From CF-113 sp035716135 (GTDB lineage Bacteria; Chloroflexota; Ktedonobacteria; Ktedonobacterales; Ktedonobacteraceae): a DNA stretch of 41,638 nt. Within the stretch, counting starts at the first letter, position 1, and each line of letters starts with the position of its first letter. The position numbers and the translations under genes were made by a program. Below the pieces are notes generated by a model, which made no database searches, was not told the DNA's origin, and saw nothing but the letters and a program-made list of their open reading frames with translations. Location: contig DASTKD010000618.1 of assembly GCA_035716135.1 (NCBI GenBank), forward strand, positions 1-41,638, in the 5' to 3' direction. Positions 1-8,081 of this stretch are shown here, piece by piece.

Positions 1-76
1 CAATGGCGTTACGCGCCTCTGGCCGGTTGATGGTGATGTAGGCGACTCGCCCGCGCTTCTCGTACAGAATTGCCAT
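1..76 (-). CDS. enoyl-CoA hydratase/isomerase family protein, N-terminal fragment
   Basis: The gene starts at the ATG at 76 on the minus strand and runs off the left edge, so only 25 residues are visible. They read MAILYEKRGRVAYITINRPE, then ARNAI. This is the typical first beta-strand pair of the crotonase fold, with the conserved N-R-P-E-x-x-N-A-I turn. Members act on acyl-CoA thioesters, usually in beta-oxidation or aromatic degradation; which reaction cannot be told from this piece. A clear Shine-Dalgarno AAGGAGC lies just upstream (minus strand, about 81-87). The gene is divergent from the histidine kinase at 341. Confidence 0.8.
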   Translation of the reverse strand, partial: MAILYEKRGRVAYITINRPEARNAI

Positions 77-130
77 GCCTTGCTCCTTAAAATAGAGGTG
101 TGATAGTAGATGGTGTTGTATTGTGCTAGC

Positions 131-139
131 AGTGTAGCA
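131..139 (-). promoter_or_regulatory. candidate extended -10 promoter for the enoyl-CoA hydratase gene
   Basis: On the minus strand 139 to 131 reads TGCTACACT, an extended -10 element (TGn plus TACACT), about 55 bp ahead of the ATG at 76. No good -35 hexamer is seen (TTGTTC at an 18-bp spacing is only a partial match). The same nonamer recurs upstream of other genes here. Confidence 0.4.
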
Positions 140-160
140 TGTGCGCGTGAAAGAGAACAA

Positions 161-238
161 GTCCTGTCATCCTGAGCGCAGCGAAGGATCTGCACCCTGG
201 GCCACAGAGATCCTTCGCTGCGCTCAGGATGACAGGAC
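161..238. repeat. perfect 31-bp inverted repeat with a 16-nt loop
   Basis: The arms at 161-191 and 208-238 are exact reverse complements over 31 bases, separated by 16 bases. Each arm holds the core CTGAGCGCAGCGAAGGATC or its complement. A degenerate single arm recurs at about 27107-27131, which suggests a dispersed repeat family. It lies between two divergent genes. It has no T-tract and no transposase, so it resembles a REP- or MITE-like element more than a terminator. Confidence 0.85.
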
Positions 239-276
239 CTGACCGCTCGTGGGTGGGACAATTCATCAGGAGCATA

Positions 277-285
277 TGGTATACT
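277..285 (+). promoter_or_regulatory. candidate extended -10 promoter for the histidine kinase/response regulator pair
   Basis: The sequence TGG-TATACT at 277-285 is an extended -10 element about 56 bp ahead of the kinase ATG at 341. No convincing -35 is present at 16-18 bp. It lies directly downstream of the inverted repeat. Confidence 0.4.
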
Positions 286-340
286 ACAGCAATCCCGTTC
301 GTTTGTTATTGCGGATTGAACAGAGAGCCGTTGATAAGCT

Positions 341-1699
341 ATGGTACAGACCGTCGATGAGAGCCGGGCGCAACTGATCGCTGACTTGCAGGCGCGCGCG
401 GAAGAGCAGGCCGAGCTTAATCGCATCGCCATTGCGCTGACCTCTGAATTTGATTTGCAGCGCCTGTTGCAAATGATGACCGATGCTGCCCGTAAAGTCA
501 CTTCCGGCCAATTTGCCGCCTTTTTCCTGATACCGGAGATGACGAGCGCGGACACCGTTGAAGCAGCAAATAAGGTAATCTTCAATCTGGCAGCCATATC
601 GGGTGCGACTCCCGCCATTGAGAAGCATTTTCTGCGATTGGGGCCGGTGGAGGGTATAGGCATCCTGGAACCCATCTTCTGGGGCGGCGATTCCATTGTG
701 GTTGATGATGTCCTTTCGGATGCTCGCTATGTGGGGGTGCCGCGCGGCCATATCCCCGTGCGCAGTTTCCTGGGGGTGCAGTTGCGCACGCGCGCGGGTA
801 CCATCCTGGGCGCGTTCTTAATCGGCGATACTCATGCTTCGCGTTTCAATGCGCGGCATGTCGAACTGATCGAAGCCCTGAGCGCGCAGGCTGCCGTTGC
901 CATACACAACGCGCATCTTGTGGCGCGCGAACGCCGCGCTATGGAGGAACACGCGGCGGAACTGGAACGGCAGGTGCGCGAACGCACGGCAGAGTTGGAG
1001 CGCCGCAACCAGGAACTGAGCCAGATCGCTACCGATTTGCAAACATTGCATCACGAACTGACCGAGGCACAGAAACGCCAGATGCTGGGCGAGGAACGCA
1101 ACCGTATCGCGCAAGAATTGCATGACAGGGTGCAGCAAACGCTCTTCACCATCAGTTTGAAGGCCGACTGGATCATGGGACAACTGCCGCAGCATTCAGA
1201 ATTGTCGCAGCCCCTGCGTACTATCAAGCAACTCTCCTCGCTCGGCACCGCGCAGGTGCGCGATGCCATCTTCGCGCTCTCGTCCGACGAGCTACAGGAG
1301 GGCGGCCTTGTCACCATGCTATACACGCTCATCTCAAATCTGCGCGAGTCGTCTTCGCTTGAAGTCGATCTCGTCGTTGACGAATGGGCCGCTGCCTTGC
1401 CCGCGCACATCGAGAAAACATTGTTCACGCTGGCACAGGAGGCGCTGTCCAACGCGCGTCGCCACGCTCAGGCCACTATCGTGATTGTGACTGTGCAGGT
1501 GAGCAGCGAGCAGGCCATGCTGGTCGTGCAGGATAACGGTATCGGTCTTTCGCCGCAAACCCTGCAAAGCTATCGCCATAATACTATGCACCTGGGATTA
1601 AAGGGGATGCATAATCACATTGAGGAGTTGGGAGGTCAGTTTATGCTTGCCAATGGTGAGGAGGGCGGCTTGATTGTGAAGGCGGTGATTCCCCTATGA
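341..1699 (+). CDS. GAF-domain sensor histidine kinase (HisKA_3/NarX-type)
   Basis: A 452-residue cytosolic sensor kinase with no membrane segments. A GAF domain spans about residues 25-190, and a coiled coil rich in Glu/Arg/Gln follows at about 195-255. A HisKA_3 dimerisation helix follows, with the phospho-acceptor His261 in the ELHD motif (ERNRIAQELHDRV), then a HATPase_c domain with an N-box-like EALSNARRHA, the G1 box DNGIGL and the glycine loop GLKGMHNH. This is the kinase class that pairs with NarL/LuxR response regulators, and such a gene follows directly, overlapping by 4 bases (ATGA). The signal sensed by the GAF domain is unknown. The start at 341 is the first possible one, because an in-frame TAA lies at 335-337; its ribosome-binding site is weak. 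Confidence 0.92.
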   Translation: MVQTVDESRAQLIADLQARAEEQAELNRIAIALTSEFDLQRLLQMMTDAARKVTSGQFAAFFLIPEMTSADTVEAANKVIFNLAAISGATPAIEKHFLRLGPVEGIGILEPIFWGGDSIVVDDVLSDARYVGVPRGHIPVRSFLGVQLRTRAGTILGAFLIGDTHASRFNARHVELIEALSAQAAVAIHNAHLVARERRAMEEHAAELERQVRERTAELERRNQELSQIATDLQTLHHELTEAQKRQMLGEERNRIAQELHDRVQQTLFTISLKADWIMGQLPQHSELSQPLRTIKQLSSLGTAQVRDAIFALSSDELQEGGLVTMLYTLISNLRESSSLEVDLVVDEWAAALPAHIEKTLFTLAQEALSNARRHAQATIVIVTVQVSSEQAMLVVQDNGIGLSPQTLQSYRHNTMHLGLKGMHNHIEELGGQFMLANGEEGGLIVKAVIPL

Positions 1700-2334
1700 T
1701 TCGCCTGCTTATCATCGATGACCACGAGATGGTACGCGAAGGGCTGAAAGCCATGCTGTCAGCTGAGCCGGATTTCGACATTGTGGGTGATGCGGCCAAT
1801 GCTGAACAGGCTTTTGCCTTCATTGAACGTCTGCGCCCCGACATTATCTTGCTCGACGTGCGGTTGCCCGGCACGAGCGGCATCGAAGTGTGCCGTACCG
1901 TCACCGATCGCTACCCGGAGACTTCCGTTATTATCCTGACGACCTTCACTGATGAATCGCTGGTGGAGCAGTGCATCAAAGCGGGCGCGCGTGGCTTCAT
2001 CGTCAAAGATATCGAACGCTTCGACCTCAAACGCTCGATTCGCGCTGTAGCGCGTGGCGAGGCTGCCATCGACACTAAAGCGGCTGTAGCGGTGCTGGCT
2101 CAACTGCGCCGCGCGCCCCAGTACAGCAACGAACCCGCACCAGACCCGCTCAGCTCGCAGCAAATCGTTATCCTGCGCCTGGTGGCTCAGGGTCTGTCGA
2201 GCCGCGAAATAGCCACTCGTCTTTATCTCAGTGAGAACACCGTCAAAGGCTACGTGCAGGAGATACTGCACCGCCTCGGTGTTAAGAATCGCACCGAGGC
2301 CGTGATGGTCGCCGTGAAGCAGGGCTGGTTATAA
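1696..2334 (+). CDS. NarL/LuxR-family response regulator
   Basis: A 212-residue two-domain regulator. The receiver domain (residues 1-120) has the acidic pair in IIDDHEMVREG, phospho-acceptor Asp54 in LLDVRLPG, the switch Thr in ILTTF, and Lys in FIVKDIE. The C-terminal LuxR-type helix-turn-helix (about 150-210) shows LSSQQIVILRLVAQG, SSREIATRLYLS and ENTVKGYV. It overlaps the kinase stop codon by 4 bases, so the two are probably translationally coupled and form one two-component system. The target genes are unknown. It is convergent with the FAD monooxygenase downstream, and no clear terminator hairpin is seen in the 37-bp gap. Confidence 0.93.
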   Translation: MIRLLIIDDHEMVREGLKAMLSAEPDFDIVGDAANAEQAFAFIERLRPDIILLDVRLPGTSGIEVCRTVTDRYPETSVIILTTFTDESLVEQCIKAGARGFIVKDIERFDLKRSIRAVARGEAAIDTKAAVAVLAQLRRAPQYSNEPAPDPLSSQQIVILRLVAQGLSSREIATRLYLSENTVKGYVQEILHRLGVKNRTEAVMVAVKQGWL

Positions 2335-2371
2335 GCTCCTGTCAAACCTGAAACCCTGATGCCATGTTCGC

Positions 2372-3763
2372 TCATTCCGAATCACGAAGACGAGATGCCA
2401 GCTCTCTGCTCAGCACAGCCCGGACAATGCGCGGCTCGAACAGCGCTTTCAGGGGCTTGAGCAGGTGCCATACCTGAAAGAAAGCTGCTGCCACGAGTGG
2501 CTGAGACGCGGTCAGACCAATAACGCGGCGGATGTACCAGTTGAAAAGACGTGTACGCAACGATCTGTGTCCTTCGGTTCCTGGATAGCGTAAGTCCTCT
2601 CCTGTTGCCAACATCCAGGGAGTCTTGATCTCTCTGGCAATCGCTTGCTGGAATCGCGGCGGAAAACTGGTCGGATGGTTGTTTCCATTCCAGCTCTGCT
2701 GTTCGCGCAGGCAAGTATCCAGCGTCTTTGCTTCAAGCGCTGCGACTGACATACCTTGCCCATACACCGGACTAAAGGCGCACACAGCATCGCCCATGAC
2801 GATGAAGCCTTCTGGCAGACGTGGCAGACGTTCATAGTGCCGCCAGCAGTTGGCGGTATACTTATACACAGCAATGGGTGTGATCGCTTCTGCCTCCTTG
2901 ATGGCTTGATACAGGTCTGGCCGGGACAGGCTGCGGGCATAGTCCAGAAAGCCAGTATCATCATCGGGTGGATAATCGCGCAGCCAACCTCCTAGCGTGA
3001 CCATCCAGTGTCCACCCTCTATTGGAAAGATGACTCCCGCTCGTTTGTAGTCGGGGGGTGGTCCCAGGACAACCAGTACCTTCCAATCGGTGGGAAGCTG
3101 AGCAGGACAACGATAGATGCGAGAGGCATAGCCCACATCAATCTTGACGTTGGTTTCTTGTATCTGACCGTATCCTAACGAGGTCAGCCACTGCGGCGCA
3201 CGCGACCCACGTCCGCTGGCATCGACCACCAGATCGGCTGCCAGCTCCTCCTCACGCTGCTGCCCACGACAATGCTGCAAGACGACGCCGGTGATCCGCT
3301 CGTCATGCGTCTTCAAGCGCGTAACAACGCACGTATCCAGGATCTGCACATTGTTCCTGGCTGAGAGAGCTGCCCGCACATGCTGTTCAAGAAAAGGTCG
3401 GCTTTGCCACAGCGTCTTGATAGGGCCTGGAACCGCTGTCACCAGCACCCCGAGCTGATAGCGGCGAATGTCAGCTGTACCCACCGGGACGGCTCCATCC
3501 CGGGCGAGTGCAGCAGAGAGGTCGGGGAAGTATGCATCTATAATAGCTGCTCCGCCTGCCAGTAAACCGTGTACATGCCGTCCCTGCGGAACACCTTTGC
3601 GCGGCTGCACATTATCGTTCAAGCGATCACGTTCAATAATCGTAACTCGTTCGAAATGTTCCGAGAGGACACGAGCGGCCAGCAGCCCGGCCATACTCCC
3701 ACCAATCACGATTGCATGATGAGTATCGAAGCTCTTCTGTTTTCCTGTTGTATTATTTTTCAT
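2372..3763 (-). CDS. FAD-dependent monooxygenase/oxidoreductase (PHBH-like fold)
   Basis: About 463 residues. The N-terminal Rossmann fingerprint is VIGGSMAGLLAARVL, followed by an E-R-D strand end (IIERDRL). A DG-like segment (DLVVDASGRGSRAPQWL) lies near residue 190 and the GD motif MGDAVCAFSPVYGQGM near residue 335. These are the three FAD-binding signatures of the p-hydroxybenzoate-hydroxylase/squalene-epoxidase superfamily. The substrate cannot be told. I chose the ATG at 3763 over the in-frame ATG at 3793 because AGGAAG lies about 10 bases ahead of it, while the longer start has no Shine-Dalgarno. The gene is divergent from the cox operon across a region holding two operator-like repeats. 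Confidence 0.85.
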   Translation of the reverse strand: MKNNTTGKQKSFDTHHAIVIGGSMAGLLAARVLSEHFERVTIIERDRLNDNVQPRKGVPQGRHVHGLLAGGAAIIDAYFPDLSAALARDGAVPVGTADIRRYQLGVLVTAVPGPIKTLWQSRPFLEQHVRAALSARNNVQILDTCVVTRLKTHDERITGVVLQHCRGQQREEELAADLVVDASGRGSRAPQWLTSLGYGQIQETNVKIDVGYASRIYRCPAQLPTDWKVLVVLGPPPDYKRAGVIFPIEGGHWMVTLGGWLRDYPPDDDTGFLDYARSLSRPDLYQAIKEAEAITPIAVYKYTANCWRHYERLPRLPEGFIVMGDAVCAFSPVYGQGMSVAALEAKTLDTCLREQQSWNGNNHPTSFPPRFQQAIAREIKTPWMLATGEDLRYPGTEGHRSLRTRLFNWYIRRVIGLTASQPLVAAAFFQVWHLLKPLKALFEPRIVRAVLSRELASRLRDSE

Positions 3764-4054
3764 AAACGTTATTCTTCCTGATGGTATGGGCATTTCAACT
3801 CATTGGTCCACGGGATCAAAGCCTTTCAGGAGCATGTTTGATGCTCGCGCTCCCCTGTGCTTCTGATAACTAAGATAGCCGGGCAGAGCGCCGGGCGTCA
3901 TGCGTAAGATTACCCATTTGCGAGCCATTCCAGGTAGAGAGAGTCCCAGACCTCTCTGTTAACTCGCCACCTCTTCCAGCAATCTCACCCCCGAACCTTC
4001 CAGGCACACGAGCTTCAATTGCTCGTATCGGCACATGGCAAAGAGCGAACAAGA

Positions 4055-4060
4055 ATCATA
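4055..4060 (-). promoter_or_regulatory. candidate -10 box for the FAD monooxygenase gene
   Basis: The minus strand reads TATGAT from 4060 to 4055, one mismatch from TATAAT. No strong -35 hexamer is seen at 17 bp. If it is used, operator-like repeat 1 would lie in the -35/-10 spacer and the leader would be close to 290 nt, so the call is weak. Confidence 0.25.
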
Positions 4061-4080
4061 CCTCCTTTCGCAGGAAATAT
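4059..4080. promoter_or_regulatory. operator-like repeat, copy 1
   Basis: A 22-bp element beginning TACCTCC and containing TTCG and AGG. It matches copy 2 (4091-4112) at 18 of 22 positions. Its dyad is imperfect (TACCT...AGGAA). It starts 32 bp before copy 2, about three helical turns, so both copies face the same side of the DNA. Confidence 0.5.
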
Positions 4081-4090
4081 CTGTTAAATC

Positions 4091-4112
4091 TACCTCCATT
4101 CGTAGGTAACAT
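4091..4112. promoter_or_regulatory. operator-like repeat, copy 2 (dyad TACCT-N8-AGGTA)
   Basis: The first 18 bases form a good dyad: TACCT at 4091-4095 pairs with AGGTA at 4104-4108, and an inner C-G pair also matches. The element lies just upstream of the candidate cox extended -10, so a bound repressor or activator would contact the -35 region. The form suits a TetR-, GntR- or MarR-type dimer. No regulator gene is adjacent. Confidence 0.5.
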
Positions 4113-4127
4113 TGCTTCAACCAACCG

Positions 4128-4136
4128 TGCTACACT
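4128..4136 (+). promoter_or_regulatory. candidate extended -10 promoter for the cox operon
   Basis: The nonamer TGC-TACACT at 4128-4136 is the same extended -10 element seen at 131-139 and 16830-16838 (minus strand). No -35 match is found. It lies 16 bp after operator-like copy 2 and about 105 bp before the coxM start. Confidence 0.4.
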
Positions 4137-4241
4137 GGAATCAGTTGGGGCTGCATACCCTGGCGAGCAACCCTCCTTTTGTCTGGCGTGTTTCCTTATG
4201 AAGCGCAGGAATGTGCGCAATTTGGACCTGGAGGTGATACT

Positions 4242-5120
4242 TTGATTCCTGGTACCTTTGATTATCTGGTAGCGCGGAACGTGGACGAAGCCGTCGCCCT
4301 GCTAGATCGACATGGCGGTGACGCCAAAATTCTGGCTGGAGGCCAGAGCCTCATCCCCCTTATGCGGTTCCGCATTGCCGGGCCAACGGTGTTGATCGAC
4401 ATCAACCGTATTGATAGCCTGGAGTATATTCAGGAGACGGACGGCACGCTGCACATCGGCGCGTTGACCCGCGAGGCGGAACTGGACAGTTCCACGCTCA
4501 TCCGTGAGCGTTACCCCATCCTACTCGATACTTCCTCGATGGTTGCCGACCCGGTTGTACGCAACTGGGCCACCGTCGGCGGCAATATCGCCCACGCCGA
4601 TCCTGCCAACGACCATCCCGCCACCATGCTGGCCCTCGGCGCGCAAGTCGTCGCTCGCGGCCCCGCCGGCGAGCGCGTCCTGCCAATCGACGAGTTCTTT
4701 ACGGATGCGCCCTTTGAAACCGCGCTCCAACCTAATGAAGTACTCACCGAGCTGCGTATTCCCGCTCCAGTAGAGCGAAGCGGCGGCGCATATTTCAAAC
4801 TCGAACGCAAAGTTGGCGATTACGCTATCGCGGGCGTGGCAGCCTACATCGTGCTGGATGCAAACGGTAACGTCAGCTACGCCGGTATCGGCTTGACCAA
4901 CCTGGGACAGGTTCCCATCAAGGCGCGTACAGCCGAACAGTCGTTGTTGGGCAAACCGCTCGACGATGCGCAGATACACGCTGCCGCCGACCTGGCCGCC
5001 GCCGCGACACAACCCACCAGCGATACGCGCGGCCCCGCCGATTACAAGCGAGCGATGGCGCGTACTCTGACCGTGCGCGCGCTGCGTAAAGCGCTGGCTC
5101 GCGCTACAGGAGGTGAATAG
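4242..5120 (+). CDS. coxM: aerobic CO dehydrogenase, FAD-binding medium subunit
   Basis: The medium subunit of the molybdenum-containing CO dehydrogenase binds FAD and passes electrons from the Fe-S subunit to quinone. The 292-residue product begins (L)IPGTFDYLVARNVDEAV and has the FAD-binding loop ILAGGQSLIP and the second flavin motif TVGGNIAHADPANDHP, followed by a C-terminal CODH_C-type domain (about 180-285). I chose a TTG start at 4242 because a strong GGAGGTGAT (4230-4238) lies 3 bases ahead and homologues begin at this point. An upstream in-frame ATG at 4179 would add 21 unrelated residues. It is the first gene of coxMSL, and coxS begins 1 base after its stop codon. Confidence 0.93.
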   Translation: MIPGTFDYLVARNVDEAVALLDRHGGDAKILAGGQSLIPLMRFRIAGPTVLIDINRIDSLEYIQETDGTLHIGALTREAELDSSTLIRERYPILLDTSSMVADPVVRNWATVGGNIAHADPANDHPATMLALGAQVVARGPAGERVLPIDEFFTDAPFETALQPNEVLTELRIPAPVERSGGAYFKLERKVGDYAIAGVAAYIVLDANGNVSYAGIGLTNLGQVPIKARTAEQSLLGKPLDDAQIHAAADLAAAATQPTSDTRGPADYKRAMARTLTVRALRKALARATGGE

Positions 5121-5121
5121 C

Positions 5122-5631
5122 ATGAGTACCCATCACATTTCCGTCACCATTAATGGCACGCCCTACGAAGGAGATGTCGAGGCCAGAAGCTTGCTCGTGC
5201 ATTGGATACGCGATACGCTGCGCCTGACGGGTACACATATTGGTTGCGACACCACATCATGTGGCGCGTGTACTATTCTGGTTGATGGCAAGGCCACGAA
5301 ATCCTGCACCATGTTCGCGGTACAGGCCGATGGTCGCCAACTCATGACCGTCGAAGGATTGGAGCAGGGTGGCACATTGCACCCGTTGCAGGAGGGGTTC
5401 CACGAGGAACACGCATTGCAATGCGGCTATTGCACGCCGGGCATGATGATGACCAGCCTGGCGCTCTTGCAGCGCAATCCCAACCCGACCGAACACGAGA
5501 TTCGCGTGGGCATCTCCGGCAACCTCTGCCGCTGCACTGGTTATGTGAACATAGTGAAAGCTGTGCAATATGCCGCCCAAAAGATGCAGGCTGCTGAACA
5601 GGTGCCGGTTGGCGCGGAAGGAGGCGAGTAA
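5122..5631 (+). CDS. coxS: aerobic CO dehydrogenase, 2Fe-2S small subunit
   Basis: A 169-residue iron-sulfur subunit. The N-terminal plant-type ferredoxin cluster uses Cys42, Cys47, Cys50 and Cys62 (CDTTSCGAC, then C). The C-terminal helical cluster uses Cys101, Cys104, Cys136 and Cys138 (CGYCTPG and CRC). This is the standard pattern of the xanthine-oxidase-family small subunit, which carries electrons from the Mo site to FAD. The ATG at 5122 follows AGGAGGTGA by 5-6 bases; an in-frame GTG at 5113 lies inside that Shine-Dalgarno and is rejected. The stop codon overlaps the start of coxL by one base. Confidence 0.95.
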   Translation: MSTHHISVTINGTPYEGDVEARSLLVHWIRDTLRLTGTHIGCDTTSCGACTILVDGKATKSCTMFAVQADGRQLMTVEGLEQGGTLHPLQEGFHEEHALQCGYCTPGMMMTSLALLQRNPNPTEHEIRVGISGNLCRCTGYVNIVKAVQYAAQKMQAAEQVPVGAEGGE

Positions 5632-7997
5632 TGGCAACTCATGTGCATTCGCACGCGCTTGGCGAGGCGTATAAGCGCAAAGAAGATGCGCGTTTCGTGC
5701 GCGGGCAGGGCAATTATGTCGATGATGTGTCCTTGCCCGGAATGCTCTACGGCGATATTGTACGCAGTCCCTATGGACATGCCCTGATTAAAAATGTCGA
5801 TATTAGCGAGGCGCTAAAGGTTCCGGGCGTGGTAGCCGTGATAACCGGCAAAGACCTGGATGCCGCCGGGCTGGCCTGGATGCCCACGCTTTCCGCCGAC
5901 ACCGAAGCAGTGCTGGCGCTGGACCGCGTGATGTACCAGATGCAGGAAGTGGCGTTTGTGGTAGCCACCAGTCGCTACGCGGCAGCCGATGGCGTGGCCG
6001 CCGTCGATGTGGAATACGAGCCATTGCCGGTAATCGTTGACCCGAAAAAATCGATCCAGCCCGGCGCGGCCCTGCTGCGTCCCGATAAAAAAGAGAAGCA
6101 GCCCACCAACCAGATTTATCACTGGGAGACGGGCGACCGCGAGGGAACGAATGCCGTCTTCAAAGAGGCCGAGGCTAACGGTGTAGTCGTGGAGCAGGAG
6201 ATGTATATTCCGCGCATCCATCCTGCACCCATTGAAACCTGCGGCTGCGTGGCTGACTTCCACAAGGCGACGGGCAAGCTGACGGTATGGATGACCTCGC
6301 AGGCTCCTCATGCGCACCGCACGCTTTTCGCCATTGTAGCGGGCCTGCCGGAGCATCGTATTCGCATCATCTCGCCGGATGTGGGCGGCGGTTTTGGCAA
6401 CAAGGTTCCCATTTATCCCGGTTACGTGTGCGCCGTCGTTGCTTCGATTACGACAGGCAAGCCGGTCAAGTGGATCGAGGACCGCACCGAGAACCTGTGC
6501 AGCACGGGTTTCGGGCGTGACTATCATATCAAAGCCGAAATCGCTGCTGATAAAGACGGCACCGTTAAGGCGTTGCGCGTCTACACGCTGGCCGATCATG
6601 GTGCATTCGACGCCGCAGCCCAGCCTACCAAGTTTCCGGCGGGGCTGTTCCACATCTGCACAGGCTCATATGACTTCAAAAACGCCTTTGTTGAAGTGGA
6701 CGCTGTACATACCAACAAAGCGCCCGGCGGCATCGCCTATCGCTGCTCCTTCCGCGTGACCGAGGCGTCATACTTGATAGAGCGAGCGATGGATACGCTG
6801 GCGCATAATATCGGCAAAGACCCGGCACAGCTGCGTATGCAGAACTTCATCAAGCCTGCGGCTTTCCCTTATCGTTCCGCGCTCGACTGGACGTATGATA
6901 GTGGCAACTACGAAGCGGCGCTGCAACTGGCGATGAAGAATGTGGACTATGAGGGGCTGCGGCGCGAGCAGGCCGAGAAACGCGCGCGTGGCGAATTGAT
7001 GGGTATTGGCATTTCCAGCTTCACCGAGATCGTCGGCGCTGGCCCCGGCAAGCACTTCGACATCGCCGGTATCCAGATGTTCGATAGCTGCGAGATTCGC
7101 GTACACCCAACCGGCAAAGCTATCGCGCGTATCGGTGTGCAGACACAGGGTCAGGGACATGAGACGACCTTCGCGCAAATCATCGCGGCAGAACTTGGCA
7201 TGTCGCCCGATGACATCGACGTTGAACACGGCGATACCGATACCGCTCCCTACGGCCTGGGAACCTATGCCAGTCGCAGCACACCAGTTGCAGGCGCGGC
7301 CACCGCGCTGGCGGCTCGCAAAGTACGCGATAAAGCTAAAAAGATTGCGGCCTACCTGCTCGAAGTGGGCGAGGATGACCTGGAATGGGAGCCGGGTCGT
7401 TTCTTCGTCAAAGGTTCGCCGGGCAAGGGCAAGACCATCCAGGAACTGGCATTCGCGGCCTATACCAACTGCCCGCCCTACCTGGAGCCGGGATTGGAGG
7501 CCGTCAATTACTATGACCCGCCCAATCTGACCTACCCCTTCGGCAGCTACATCTGTATCGTTGATATTGATCGCGGCACCGGGCAGGTACACATTCGCCG
7601 CTTTATGGCGGTGGACGATTGCGGCACCATCATCAACCCCATGATCGTTGAGGGGCAGATACACGGTGGCTTAACACAGGGCCTCGCGCCTGCCATGTAC
7701 GAGGAGTTATCCTACGACGAGGACGGCAATGTGCTGGGCAGCAATTTCCAGGACTACCTGATTCCTACGTCGATGGAGACCCCGCGCTGGGAGACCGACC
7801 GCACGGTGACGCCTTCTCCGCACCATCCCATCGGAGCGAAGGGAGTTGGCGAATCGCCAACGGTGGGCGCGCCACAGGCCATCGTCAATGCCGTTGTTGA
7901 TGCGCTGGCACATCTCGGTGTGCGTCACATCGACATCCCGCTTTCTCCCTGGAAGGTGTGGAAGGTTCTCAACGAACACGGCGTGGCAGGAGATTAG
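5631..7997 (+). CDS. coxL: form I aerobic CO dehydrogenase, Mo-binding large subunit
   Basis: The catalytic subunit, 788 residues, oxidises CO to CO2 at a Mo-Cu centre bound to molybdopterin cytosine dinucleotide. The active-site loop reads AYRCSFR (residues 369-375, Cys372). This is the signature of form I, true CO dehydrogenases; form II and other hydroxylases have AYRGAGR. The catalytic Glu741 is present in GVGESP. Molybdopterin-contact segments such as GGGFGNK (about 253-259) and QGQGHETTFAQI (about 505-516) are present. The length is close to the roughly 800 residues of the known CoxL. Gene order M-S-L is that of form I operons. It starts at the stop of coxS, and GGAGG lies just ahead. 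Confidence 0.96.
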   Translation: MATHVHSHALGEAYKRKEDARFVRGQGNYVDDVSLPGMLYGDIVRSPYGHALIKNVDISEALKVPGVVAVITGKDLDAAGLAWMPTLSADTEAVLALDRVMYQMQEVAFVVATSRYAAADGVAAVDVEYEPLPVIVDPKKSIQPGAALLRPDKKEKQPTNQIYHWETGDREGTNAVFKEAEANGVVVEQEMYIPRIHPAPIETCGCVADFHKATGKLTVWMTSQAPHAHRTLFAIVAGLPEHRIRIISPDVGGGFGNKVPIYPGYVCAVVASITTGKPVKWIEDRTENLCSTGFGRDYHIKAEIAADKDGTVKALRVYTLADHGAFDAAAQPTKFPAGLFHICTGSYDFKNAFVEVDAVHTNKAPGGIAYRCSFRVTEASYLIERAMDTLAHNIGKDPAQLRMQNFIKPAAFPYRSALDWTYDSGNYEAALQLAMKNVDYEGLRREQAEKRARGELMGIGISSFTEIVGAGPGKHFDIAGIQMFDSCEIRVHPTGKAIARIGVQTQGQGHETTFAQIIAAELGMSPDDIDVEHGDTDTAPYGLGTYASRSTPVAGAATALAARKVRDKAKKIAAYLLEVGEDDLEWEPGRFFVKGSPGKGKTIQELAFAAYTNCPPYLEPGLEAVNYYDPPNLTYPFGSYICIVDIDRGTGQVHIRRFMAVDDCGTIINPMIVEGQIHGGLTQGLAPAMYEELSYDEDGNVLGSNFQDYLIPTSMETPRWETDRTVTPSPHHPIGAKGVGESPTVGAPQAIVNAVVDALAHLGVRHIDIPLSPWKVWKVLNEHGVAGD

Positions 7998-8002
7998 CAT
8001 TT

Positions 8003-8054
8003 ATGAATGGATGACGCAAGGCGAGACTTGTCCCACCTTGCGTCATCCATTCAT
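8003..8054 (+). repeat. 19-bp perfect hairpin between coxL and coxF
   Basis: The arms at 8003-8021 and 8036-8054 are exact reverse complements over 19 bases with a 14-base loop. It lies in the 84-bp gap between coxL and the XdhC-YHS gene. No run of T follows, so a classical terminator is unlikely. An mRNA stabiliser, a processing site or a REP-like insertion are alternatives. Confidence 0.8.
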
Positions 8055-8081
8055 TTCTATACATTTCCCAGAGGGGATACT

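Larger units (their letters stand above)
3764..4241. other. intergenic region between FAD monooxygenase and cox operon
   Basis: This 478-bp divergent spacer has no convincing gene. A 60-codon minus-strand frame at 3870-4052 lacks a ribosome-binding site and is treated as chance. The region holds two 22-bp operator-like repeats (4059-4080 and 4091-4112) and candidate promoters for both directions. The long leaders of both genes make this a plausible regulatory region. Confidence 0.6.

Noticed and set aside
3870..4052. 60-codon minus-strand frame in the cox/FAD-monooxygenase spacer
   Set aside because: It has no Shine-Dalgarno and no family features; its composition is that of a chance frame in GC-rich DNA.
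4059..4112. possible CRISPR-like array from the two 22-bp repeats
   Set aside because: There are only two imperfect copies with a 10-bp spacer and no cas genes; an operator reading fits better.
6768..7664. 298-codon minus-strand frame inside coxL
   Set aside because: It is antisense to coxL, whose catalytic motifs are unmistakable.
8007..8081. 25-residue extension of the XdhC-YHS frame
   Set aside because: It runs through the 19-bp hairpin; a strong Shine-Dalgarno precedes the ATG at 8082 and the family N-terminus starts there.
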